This document shows, in pieces, positions 1-5,910 of a stretch of DNA of 8,519 bases. Under the pieces are notes generated by a model. That model was not told where the DNA came from and made no database searches. It worked only from the letters and a program-made list of their open reading frames with translations. Every line of letters begins with the position of its first letter. Position 1 is the stretch's first letter. The translations under genes and the position numbers were made by a program. Source of the stretch: JBNGDW01 sp049975325 (GTDB lineage: Bacteria; Cloacimonadota; Cloacimonadia; JGIOTU-2; JBNGDW01); NCBI GenBank assembly GCA_049975325.1, contig JBNGDW010000067.1, positions 1 to 8,519 of the forward strand, written 5' to 3'.

Positions 1-37
1 CCGGCGGATTCATAATTTGTATCGCTCTCCTCTTTCC

Positions 38-69
38 CATTTCTCCATTTCTCCATTTCTCCATTTCTC
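38..69. repeat. 8-bp tandem repeat, four copies
   Basis: Four perfect consecutive copies of CATTTCTC occupy 38-45, 46-53, 54-61 and 62-69. On the minus strand this reads as a purine-rich GAGAAATG repeat lying downstream of the phosphatase gene stop. It is non-coding as far as I can see and could be a slippage-prone microsatellite. No function is evident. Confidence 0.9.
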
Positions 70-76
70 CCAGTCA

Positions 77-154
77 CCCCGTCTCATCCTGTTTCCTGCT
101 TCCTGTCTCCTGTCTCCTTTTCTCCTTTTCCCCCCGTCTCATCCTGTTTCCTGC
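77..154. repeat. 23-bp direct repeat pair with small internal repeats
   Basis: An identical 23-base block (begins CCCCGTCTCATCC, ends TTTCCTGC) lies at 77-99 and 132-154. Between the copies sit two copies of TCCTGTC (101-107, 108-114) and two of TCCTTTTC (115-122, 123-130). GTCACC occurs just outside on both sides (73-78 and 155-160). The strand is almost purely pyrimidine. The layered short repeats look like a dispersed intergenic repeat family or an array grown by slippage, but no second location is visible in this window. Confidence 0.85.
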
Positions 155-170
155 GTCACCTACTCGTGAT

Positions 171-971
171 TTATTTCCGCCACAGATTTCTAATCTTATC
201 CCCCAAACTCTTTTTGGGCATTTCAGGTTCAAAATACCCTTCTACCATTGATTCTAATTCTTTGTTCTTAATTATATTGGTTGGATTCTTTTCTAAAAGA
301 AGTTTTGCCAGCTCTTCTGTATAATTTTCTGAGAGGAAGTTATACACTTCTTTTAGCAAAATAGGTCTCTTTCTAAGTCCATGAACATCCGAGGCGATGG
401 CATGCACGCAACCTATGTTCAAAATTTTATGTGCGAGTTTTTCTATCTCCGAACCATAATCTCCTAACAGGCTACCTGCGTTCATCTGCACATAAATGCC
501 CTTATTGGCGAGGTCAATAAGCAGATTGAAGTTTTCCCTGAACTCATTGTATCGCTCGGCATGTGCCAGGATGGGAAAATATCCTTCCACCTGAAATTCG
601 TATAGCAATTTTTCTATATTGACTGGAAACCGGTGCATATCACATTCTACAAGAACATATCTACTACCAGCGAGGGAGAGCTTTTCTTTACGCACTTTTT
701 CAGGTGCATTTGGTTCGCAATACACCTCTGCCCCAGGATATACAATTATTGGCAGAGCGCTTTCTCTGAGAGCTGCATTTAGTTTTGTGATTTTCTGGTC
801 AATAATCTCACGTGTATTGTTGTAAACTCCACTAATTACATGCGGAGTTGCGATGATCTCTCGTACTCCCTGTTCAACCAATGCCGTAAGAATTTCTAGG
901 CTCTCTTCAATATCATGAGCGCCATCATCAATGCCTGGCAGTATATGGGAGTGTATATCAATAATAGTCAT
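171..971 (-). CDS. PHP-domain phosphatase, CpsB/CapC (YwqE) family
   Basis: A 266-residue PHP-superfamily metal-dependent hydrolase of the CpsB/YwqE type, whose studied members are Mn-dependent protein-tyrosine phosphatases acting on polysaccharide co-polymerase kinases. Metal-ligand motifs are all present: DIHSHILPG (H7, H9), D15-D16-G17, ATPH (H44), GAEVY (E82), VEC (E109), LAHAERY (H137) and SDVHG (D195, H197). There is no signal peptide, so it should be cytoplasmic. The C-terminal 20 residues are a lysine-rich tail. The ATG overlaps the stop of the GGGP synthase gene as ATGA with no strong Shine-Dalgarno, which suggests translational coupling. No tyrosine kinase or capsule gene is nearby, so the usual partner is missing and the substrate is open; a role in the lipid operon is only inference. 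The family call is firm. Confidence 0.93.
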   Translation of the reverse strand: MTIIDIHSHILPGIDDGAHDIEESLEILTALVEQGVREIIATPHVISGVYNNTREIIDQKITKLNAALRESALPIIVYPGAEVYCEPNAPEKVRKEKLSLAGSRYVLVECDMHRFPVNIEKLLYEFQVEGYFPILAHAERYNEFRENFNLLIDLANKGIYVQMNAGSLLGDYGSEIEKLAHKILNIGCVHAIASDVHGLRKRPILLKEVYNFLSENYTEELAKLLLEKNPTNIIKNKELESMVEGYFEPEMPKKSLGDKIRNLWRK

Positions 972-1717
972 GATCGATGGATTGCATCTGCGAATGCATG
1001 GATTCTATCTTCATCATTATCATTCTCAATAGCCGAGCCAACAACGACAAAATCTGCTCCAGCCTCAACTTTTTCACGAGCTTCTTCAGGCGAGCGAACT
1101 CCACCTCCAATCATCAGTGGTATATCAATCGAGTTCCTGACTTTCGAAATCATCTGGGTAGGTACAGAAAAAAGCGCACCACTTCCAGCATCCATAAAAA
1201 GAAGTTTCATGCCAAGATACTGGGCTGCAAGTGCATGAGCCACTGCTATGTCTGCCTTATTTCTGGGGATCGGGAGGCTATTGCTCATGTATGCTACCGA
1301 AGTCAAGGAACCAGATTCGATAATCATATAGCCGGTAGGGATAGTCTCAATCTTGGCTTTTTTAATCATTGGAGCGGCTTTTACCTGTTCGCCAATAAGA
1401 AGCTGTGGATTCCTACTGCTTATCAAGCTCATGAATAAGATTGCGTCTGCCAAAAGTTCACCCAGATTAAATATTCCGGGGAATATAATCACTGGTATAT
1501 CAACAGTATTTTTTATCTTATTTGTGACTGCAGCAAAATTGTCTTCCAGCATGATACTTCCACCAACAAGTATCGCATCTGCACCCTCTTTTTCGCATAT
1601 CTGTGCTGTTTTAACCGCTTTAGCCCCTGTTTGATTGTCTGGGTCTATTAAAGTGATAAATCCAGCTCCCTTTCTCTTTATAGTTTGTAATAAAAAATTG
1701 TATATAGGCGTATCCAT
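968..1717 (-). CDS. Geranylgeranylglyceryl phosphate synthase family protein (GGGPS/PcrB)
   Basis: A 249-residue TIM-barrel prenyltransferase expected to join a prenyl diphosphate to sn-glycerol-1-phosphate through an ether bond, the first committed step of archaeal membrane-lipid synthesis. Visible motifs: LIDPD (23-27), VGGS (51-54), FPG (79-81), SSRNP (100-104), GYMIIESGS (129-137, with the Tyr and Glu expected to bind substrate), PIPRNK (149-154), AGSGA (177-181), GGGVRS (204-209) and the phosphate-binding VGS near 226-228. The GYxxxE form and the overall sequence resemble group II enzymes (some archaea and FCB bacteria) more than Bacillus PcrB. The ATG at 1717 is preferred because AAAGGGA lies just before it. 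An in-frame ATG at 1762 lacks a ribosome site and would overlap the upstream gene. The start is 14 bases after the UbiA stop. Chain length of the prenyl donor cannot be read with certainty. Confidence 0.93.
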   Translation of the reverse strand: MDTPIYNFLLQTIKRKGAGFITLIDPDNQTGAKAVKTAQICEKEGADAILVGGSIMLEDNFAAVTNKIKNTVDIPVIIFPGIFNLGELLADAILFMSLISSRNPQLLIGEQVKAAPMIKKAKIETIPTGYMIIESGSLTSVAYMSNSLPIPRNKADIAVAHALAAQYLGMKLLFMDAGSGALFSVPTQMISKVRNSIDIPLMIGGGVRSPEEAREKVEAGADFVVVGSAIENDNDEDRIHAFADAIHRS

Positions 1718-1731
1718 TTTTCCCTTTCTAT

Positions 1732-2577
1732 CTATGCTTTCATGCCATACTGTCCCATCCATAGGAGGATAAGGAGGGCTACCATGTCAGCCTTCATTAT
1801 TTTTTCTGTTAAAGAAGCGGACTTTCTACTCATCTTTATTCCCAAAAAAGTTAAATTTACAAGGAGATATGCATTTACCAAAATAAGGATCAAGACAAGT
1901 GTAGAGATGTCAAAGAACAGATATGTTCCGCTCAGGATCAAGATTGTGAGAATCCCCCAGAAGACGAAAGCAAAGATAAGCGTCGTCTTTTCTCCAGCTT
2001 TTATAGTTAATGTTTGTGCCTGAAATAATCTATCTCCCTCAACGTCCTCGATGTCTTTTATAAGTTCTCGTATCATAGTATAAAAGAATGCAACCCCAAA
2101 GCCGAAAAGTGCATTTTTCAAATTATTATTTGCCATCCCGCCATACAGGAGTGTAGAAGCGGCCACAAATGAGACAAGAAAGTTGCCCCATATACCGAAC
2201 TGCTTGCCCTTTCGAGCGTAGAGATAGAGGAGAAAAGTGTTACATAGAGCAAGAAGAATCATTCCTGGATGTTTCAATATCAGACTGATGGCAATGCCGG
2301 AAATGAAAAGGATGATTGCATACCTTTTCCCAGCATCGGCTGAGATATTTCCACTTGGAATTGCACGGGCAGGTCGGTTTATTTTATCTATTTCACGGTC
2401 AAAATAGTCATTCAGAACATATCCACCTGCAGCGATAAGCCCAGCAGAAAGTGCAGCTAAAAAGGAAGGAAAAATCGCTTTCTGGTCGGCAAACCAGAAA
2501 GAACCAAAAAGCGCGCAAAAGGCTACGAACAGAACATTAAATGGACGGATAATAGTAAGGTATGATGAAAATTTCAC
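1732..2577 (-). CDS. UbiA-family prenyltransferase, DGGGP synthase-like
   Basis: A 281-residue polytopic membrane prenyltransferase. The first Asp-rich motif is NDYFDREIDKINRP (N56, D57, D60, D64) and the second is RELIKDIEDVEGD (D175, D178, D182) followed by TL and KAG. Between and around them are about eight to nine hydrophobic membrane segments. The family attaches prenyl groups to aromatic rings, haem, chlorophyllide or, for digeranylgeranylglyceryl phosphate (DGGGP) synthases, a second prenyl chain to GGGP. The DIEDxEGD-type second motif and the position between a prenyl diphosphate synthase and a GGGP synthase favour the DGGGP synthase role. The start is GTG, overlapping the previous stop by one base (TAGTG), with AGGA at 2585-2588 as Shine-Dalgarno inside the upstream gene. 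No quinone or haem genes lie nearby, which weakens those alternatives. Confidence 0.9.
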   Translation of the reverse strand: MKFSSYLTIIRPFNVLFVAFCALFGSFWFADQKAIFPSFLAALSAGLIAAGGYVLNDYFDREIDKINRPARAIPSGNISADAGKRYAIILFISGIAISLILKHPGMILLALCNTFLLYLYARKGKQFGIWGNFLVSFVAASTLLYGGMANNNLKNALFGFGVAFFYTMIRELIKDIEDVEGDRLFQAQTLTIKAGEKTTLIFAFVFWGILTILILSGTYLFFDISTLVLILILVNAYLLVNLTFLGIKMSRKSASLTEKIMKADMVALLILLWMGQYGMKA

Positions 2578-3464
2578 TATGGAATCCTGTCTCTCAAGCT
2601 CTCTAAAAATTCCACAAGAACCTGATTGTTTGGCATGTGCTTAATGATGTTATATGAATCATTGATCATTTTTAAGGCTTGCTTTTTGGACTCTTCTATG
2701 CCAAGAAGGAGAGGATAGGTCACTTTTTCATTGCGTCTATCTTCACCTGCTTCTTTGCCCAATAGTTCTCCTTCGCCCATCTCATCCAGAAGATCGTCAA
2801 TAATTTGATATGCGAGGCCCAGAGTAAGAGCGAAATCAGTGAGAGCGTTTGTGGTTTGCTCTGAAGCGTCTGCTAGTATGCATGCAAACTGTTCAGCAGC
2901 CTTAAGCAAGGCACCTGTTTTCTTGATATGGATATCTCTCAACACATGGAGCTTTGATCGCTGTGGAGATGAGATGATATCAATCACCTCACCGCCTATC
3001 ATCCCCCGAGTAGATACAGTGTTAACCAGAACTTCCAGGCAAGCCATGGCTTTCTTCTGATTTGATAATTTCATAAGCGTTTCAAATGATTTTGCTATGA
3101 GCGCATCTCCAGTGAGTATAGCGATTGCATTACCAAATTTTTTATGGCAACTTGGTTTTCCACGTCGTTCACTCGCATTATCAATAAATGGGAGGTCATC
3201 ATGTACCAGAGAAGCGGCATGCATAAACTCAATTGAGCAGGCTGCTGGGAGTATCTTTTGCACCCTTTGAGAATTCTTTTGACCTATTAGCATTTCATAA
3301 GTGGCAATCATAAGGACAGGGCGTAGCCGCTTACCACCATCCAGCACCACATAACGCATTGCCTGATGAAGTGTCTCAGGATATCTATCTTCCAGGTCTA
3401 AATATTCATCAAGGGCTTTATTGAGAAGGGCGCGCTTTGTGTCAAAGTATTTCTCTAAGAGCAA
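2577..3464 (-). CDS. Polyprenyl diphosphate synthase, GGPP/FPP synthase type
   Basis: A 295-residue all-trans prenyl diphosphate synthase that extends an allylic diphosphate with isopentenyl diphosphate units. Motifs: GGKRLRP (43-49), first Asp-rich motif DDLPFID (D89, D90, D95) followed by RRGKPSCH, KT (182-183), and second Asp-rich motif DDLLD (D223, D224, D227) followed by GKEAGED and KVTYP. The residue five places before the first Asp is Ala84, as in CrtE-type GGPP synthases, where E. coli IspA-like FPP synthases carry Tyr; this favours a C20 product. The TTG at 3464 is chosen because GGAGG lies four bases upstream and the protein then begins like its relatives. A longer reading from TTG at 3527 is unlikely because that codon is part of a TTGACA promoter-like box. 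It is the first gene of the four-gene lipid operon. Confidence 0.92.
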   Translation of the reverse strand: MLLEKYFDTKRALLNKALDEYLDLEDRYPETLHQAMRYVVLDGGKRLRPVLMIATYEMLIGQKNSQRVQKILPAACSIEFMHAASLVHDDLPFIDNASERRGKPSCHKKFGNAIAILTGDALIAKSFETLMKLSNQKKAMACLEVLVNTVSTRGMIGGEVIDIISSPQRSKLHVLRDIHIKKTGALLKAAEQFACILADASEQTTNALTDFALTLGLAYQIIDDLLDEMGEGELLGKEAGEDRRNEKVTYPLLLGIEESKKQALKMINDSYNIIKHMPNNQVLVEFLESLRDRIP

Positions 3465-3500
3465 ATTGCCTCCATCAAAACCAAAAGTGATATAACTAAA

Positions 3501-3527
3501 AACATAAAAGTAAGAATTTTCTGTCAA
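3501..3527 (-). promoter_or_regulatory. Candidate promoter of the ether-lipid operon
   Basis: A perfect TTGACA hexamer on the minus strand (3527 down to 3522) lies 58 bases before the TTG start of the polyprenyl synthase gene. A TATGTT hexamer (3506 to 3501) follows at a 15-base spacing, shorter than the usual 17, so the -10 box is weak. The element shares TTGACA and a downstream TACT with two other intergenic sites in this window. Confidence 0.4.
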
Positions 3528-3563
3528 CTTTTATGTAGTGAGGTATTCTTGTTTTCTTGACAG
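3521..3563. repeat. Inverted repeat in the divergent intergenic region
   Basis: CTGTCAA (3521-3527) and TTGACAG (3557-3563) are perfect inverted 7-base arms around a 29-base centre. Each arm is the -35-like box of one of the two divergent transcription units, so the symmetry may simply reflect two promoters facing away from each other. A shared operator is possible but not shown. Confidence 0.5.
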
Positions 3564-3585
3564 TTAGAAAACTACTATTTTTTTC
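3557..3585 (+). promoter_or_regulatory. Candidate promoter of the solute-binding protein gene
   Basis: TTGACA at 3557-3562 lies 69 bases before the ATG at 3632. No good TATAAT follows at 16-18 bases; that position is a run of T. TACTAT occurs at 3573-3578, too close for a normal -10 but at the same offset as in the thymidine kinase upstream region. The call rests mainly on the perfect -35 hexamer and the divergent gene arrangement. Confidence 0.35.
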
Positions 3586-3598
3586 AACAAAAATCAAT

Positions 3599-3618
3599 CC
3601 TCCGCCAGCTGGCGGAGG
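3599..3618. repeat. Perfect 20-bp GC-rich palindrome
   Basis: CCTCCGCCAG is followed directly by its exact reverse complement CTGGCGGAGG, giving a 10-bp perfect palindrome with no loop. It is much more GC-rich than the AT-rich intergenic DNA around it. It sits between the putative promoter and the Shine-Dalgarno AAGGAG (3621-3626) of the solute-binding protein gene. It has no following T-run, so it is not a classic terminator. It may be a dispersed palindromic repeat, a protein-binding site or a 5' leader hairpin; in the folded RNA the GGAGG arm would be hidden while AAGGAG stays free. Confidence 0.9.
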
Positions 3619-3631
3619 GTAAGGAGTAAAG

Positions 3632-4936
3632 ATGAGACACATATTCCGCATAACCCTTATCATAGGGCTTGTGATACCTCTGATTATAGGATGCAGCGGT
3701 TCTCAACAGAAGACTGATAAGATAGAGGTCGAATTCTGGCATGCCCTTGGAGGTCCTCTTGAAGATGCTCTTAAAACATTAGTAGATGAGTTTAATAAAA
3801 CTCACCCTCAGATACAAGTGAATGCTATATCAATGGGTAATTATCAGGCTCTTTCACAGAAATTGATGGCAGCAATTCTGGCAAACACCCAGCCAGATAT
3901 GGGGCAAGCCTATGAATCCTGGACTGCAAACTTTATCGAAGGGGATGCAATCGTTCCGATTGAAAAATTTATCAAAGGAGAAAATGGGCTGACAGAAGAA
4001 GAACTTGCAGATTTTTATCCTGTGTTTCTAAAAAGCGTAACCATAAACGATACAATCTGGGCATTCCCTTTTAATAAAAGTGTCCGCGTGCTCTACTACA
4101 ACAAAGATGCGTTTTACCGAAATGGTCTTGATGTGGATAGTCCACCACGAACATGGGATGAATTTGTAGAAGTTTGTAAGAAGCTCACGCAAGATCCCGA
4201 TGGAGATGGGATAATTGATCTCTGGGGCACAACTTTTTCTGGCGGCGCCTGGCAGTTTGAGAATCTGTTGTTACAAGCCGGTGGTAAAATTATGGATGAA
4301 GATAATACAGAGCCGCTTTTCAATAGCGAGGCTGGGGTAGAGGCGCTTAATTATCTTTATGATCTTTTGCATACCCATAAAGTTGCCTATCTGTCAACAG
4401 GATACGATGGACAGAATGACTTTTTGGCAAGTAAGGTTGCGATGATCGAAGGGTCAAGTGTTTCTACAGTATTCCTCCAAAAAGGTCATATACCGTTTAA
4501 TCTAGGACTCGCACCAATTCCAACGCATCACACTAAACAGTGTCTTATAAGTGGAACAAATGTTGTCATATTCAAGGATGCTAAAGACCCTGAAAATGAG
4601 AAAAAGCAAGCGGCATGCTGGGAATTTATTAAATGGTTTACAAGCCCTGAGCAAACTGCACGCTGGTCAGCAATGACTTTCTATATGCCTCTACGAAAAA
4701 GCGCCCTGGAATATGAGGTGCTGCAAAAACAATTTGAAAAGTTTCCAGGTCTGAGAGATGTTTATGCACAGCTTGATTACGCAAGTGTTGAACCCCAAAT
4801 TCCAGAATGGTTTGAGATACGAAAATATCTCGAAGAACGTGTGATTGAAAGAGTACTTCGGGGCCAGATTAACCCTCAAGATGCACTCGATGAACTTGCA
4901 AATACAATGAAAAAGATGCTAACCGAAGGTGAGTAG
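3632..4936 (+). CDS. ABC transporter extracellular solute-binding lipoprotein, family 1 (UgpB/MalE-like)
   Basis: A 434-residue periplasmic binding protein. The N-terminus is a lipoprotein signal: basic MRHIFR, hydrophobic stretch, then a lipobox LIIGC with the lipidated Cys at 21. The mature part starts with a linker and the fold-typical VEFWHALGG, then GNYQALSQKL, PDMGQAYESW, AFPFNKSVRVLYYNKDAF and PPRTWDEF. The spacing and wording of these motifs recall UgpB, the glycerol-3-phosphate binding protein, more than maltose-binding proteins, but the ligand cannot be assigned: the UgpB PFNSS segment reads PFNKS here. Later segments include GSSVST, ISGTNVVIF and ACWEFIKWFTSPEQTARWS. The ATG has AAGGAG five bases upstream. 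No permease or ATPase gene adjoins it in the window. It is transcribed away from the lipid operon across a shared intergenic region. Confidence 0.9.
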   Translation: MRHIFRITLIIGLVIPLIIGCSGSQQKTDKIEVEFWHALGGPLEDALKTLVDEFNKTHPQIQVNAISMGNYQALSQKLMAAILANTQPDMGQAYESWTANFIEGDAIVPIEKFIKGENGLTEEELADFYPVFLKSVTINDTIWAFPFNKSVRVLYYNKDAFYRNGLDVDSPPRTWDEFVEVCKKLTQDPDGDGIIDLWGTTFSGGAWQFENLLLQAGGKIMDEDNTEPLFNSEAGVEALNYLYDLLHTHKVAYLSTGYDGQNDFLASKVAMIEGSSVSTVFLQKGHIPFNLGLAPIPTHHTKQCLISGTNVVIFKDAKDPENEKKQAACWEFIKWFTSPEQTARWSAMTFYMPLRKSALEYEVLQKQFEKFPGLRDVYAQLDYASVEPQIPEWFEIRKYLEERVIERVLRGQINPQDALDELANTMKKMLTEGE

Positions 4937-4953
4937 ATAACAGAGTAGAATCA

Positions 4954-4985
4954 TAATGTTGAACGGCATTACTTCCTTTTAGTTT
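4954..4985 (+). terminator. Weak candidate intrinsic terminator
   Basis: TAATGTT (4954-4960) can pair with GGCATTA (4965-4971) using five Watson-Crick pairs and two G-U pairs, with a GAAC loop, and is followed by a T-rich stretch (CTTCCTTTTAGTTT). It lies 18 bases after the stop of the solute-binding protein gene, where a terminator is expected, but the stem is AT-rich and the T-run is interrupted. Confidence 0.25.
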
Positions 4986-5029
4986 CTTTCGGTTGGGTTT
5001 TCCCTTCACCCAGGTTGCAGCCACAAAGA

Positions 5030-5058
5030 TTGACATAAAAATTATTACTTTGACTTTT
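5030..5058 (+). promoter_or_regulatory. Candidate promoter of the thymidine kinase operon
   Basis: TTGACA at 5030-5035 lies 42 bases before the thymidine kinase ATG at 5078. It is followed by an A-rich stretch and TTACTTTG (5045-5052). The segment strongly resembles the minus-strand box at 3527 (TTGACA, AAAA, then TTACTTT, with a one-base spacing difference). A canonical -10 is not visible. Confidence 0.35.
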
Positions 5059-5077
5059 CTTGCTACATGGAGAGACG

Positions 5078-5647
5078 ATGAATACAGAAAATTCGAAAAC
5101 AGGCTGGATAGAGGTAATATGCGGAAGCATGTTTAGTGGCAAGACAGAGGAGCTGATCCGGAGGCTTCGTCGCGCAGCTATTGCCAAACAAAAAATACAA
5201 ATATTTAAACCAGCCATTGATAGCAGGTATAGTACTAACCATATCGTCTCCCATAATAATGTGAAAATGGTATCTCAACCTGTGGAAAACTCTGCTGAAC
5301 TTTTCGAGAAGGTAGAAGCAGATACAGAAGTAGTGGGAATTGACGAAGCCCAGTTTTTTGATAATGGCTTGGTAGAGGTTTGCAATAGATTGGCAGATGA
5401 AGGCAAACGCGTGGTTGTTGCCGGACTGGACCAGGACTATCTTGGTAAGCCTTTTCATCCAATGCCAGAATTGCTTGCAATTGCGGAATATATTACAAAA
5501 ACATTGGCAATATGTATGAAATGTGGAAAACCTGCAAATAGAACACAGCGTCTTATAAAAAGTGATAAAGAGATTTTGCTTGGAGAAAAGGATATATATG
5601 AGGCACGCTGCAGAAGTTGTTTTAATCCCCACGAAGGAGATAAGTAA
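5078..5647 (+). CDS. tdk: Thymidine kinase (type II, TK1-like)
   Basis: A 189-residue cytoplasmic kinase that phosphorylates thymidine (and deoxyuridine) with ATP in nucleotide salvage. It has the P-loop GSMFSGKT (16-23), the Walker-B-like DEAQF (89-93) with catalytic Glu90, the GLDQDYLGKPF segment (116-126), the structural zinc site C146-x2-C149 with C178-x2-C181, NRTQRLI (154-160) and the substrate-binding YEARC near the end (174-178). Length matches the family. The ATG at 5078 is chosen because GGAGAG at 5069-5074 is just upstream; an in-frame TTG at 5060 would swallow that ribosome site. It overlaps the next gene by one base (TAATG), so it probably heads the plus-strand operon together with YggT. 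Confidence 0.96.
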   Translation: MNTENSKTGWIEVICGSMFSGKTEELIRRLRRAAIAKQKIQIFKPAIDSRYSTNHIVSHNNVKMVSQPVENSAELFEKVEADTEVVGIDEAQFFDNGLVEVCNRLADEGKRVVVAGLDQDYLGKPFHPMPELLAIAEYITKTLAICMKCGKPANRTQRLIKSDKEILLGEKDIYEARCRSCFNPHEGDK

Positions 5648-5889
5648 TGCTTGCTGTTATTGATTTCCTGCTTGTTGCGTATATCTGGATAATCATTATT
5701 CGAGCAGTTGTCTCCTGGTTTAATCCAAATTATGGACATCCCTTGATGCAGTTTCTGCTACGAATAACCGAACCCACACTTGCTCCTATCCGGCGTCATC
5801 TCCCGATGAAAAGAATAGATTTTTCTCCTATCATTGTAATTATTGCTATAGAATTAGTCAGGTGTGTAATTCAAGCAATTTTCGCATAA
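5647..5889 (+). CDS. YggT family membrane protein
   Basis: An 80-residue integral membrane protein with two hydrophobic segments (about 3-24 and 58-79) around a conserved middle. It carries the family signature: RAVVSWFNPN (19-28), then LLRITEPTLAPIRRHLP and DFSPI. It is the single-repeat form of YggT/YlmG; E. coli YggT has two repeats. The family is linked with envelope processes, cell division and nucleoid or osmotic phenotypes, but its molecular role is not settled. The start overlaps the thymidine kinase stop by one base. A DivIVA gene follows 21 bases later, a pairing often seen in bacteria, which supports a role at the division site or cell pole. Confidence 0.93.
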   Translation: MLAVIDFLLVAYIWIIIIRAVVSWFNPNYGHPLMQFLLRITEPTLAPIRRHLPMKRIDFSPIIVIIAIELVRCVIQAIFA

Positions 5890-5910
5890 AATAAATCTAA
5901 AGGAAAGAAA

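Noticed and set aside
38..154. Possible CRISPR-like array
   Set aside because: Repeat units are 7-8 bases and directly tandem, and the 23-base block occurs only twice with a repetitive, not unique, spacer. No cas gene is present.
156..169. Hairpin TCAC/GTGA after the phosphatase stop as a terminator
   Set aside because: The stem is only four pairs and no T-run follows on the minus strand.
1718..1762. Upstream ATG of the GGGP synthase gene, adding 15 residues
   Set aside because: No ribosome site precedes it, it overlaps the UbiA gene, and the ATG at 1717 has AAAGGGA and the family-like N-terminus.
4994..5012. TGGG/CCCA hairpin between the solute-binding protein and thymidine kinase genes
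   Set aside because: Only four pairs around an 11-base loop, with no T-run after it.
5063..5632. Long open frame of 189 codons on the minus strand opposite thymidine kinase
   Set aside because: Its translation has no recognisable motif and a Cys/Phe/Tyr-rich composition typical of an antisense shadow, while the plus strand encodes a complete thymidine kinase with all motifs.
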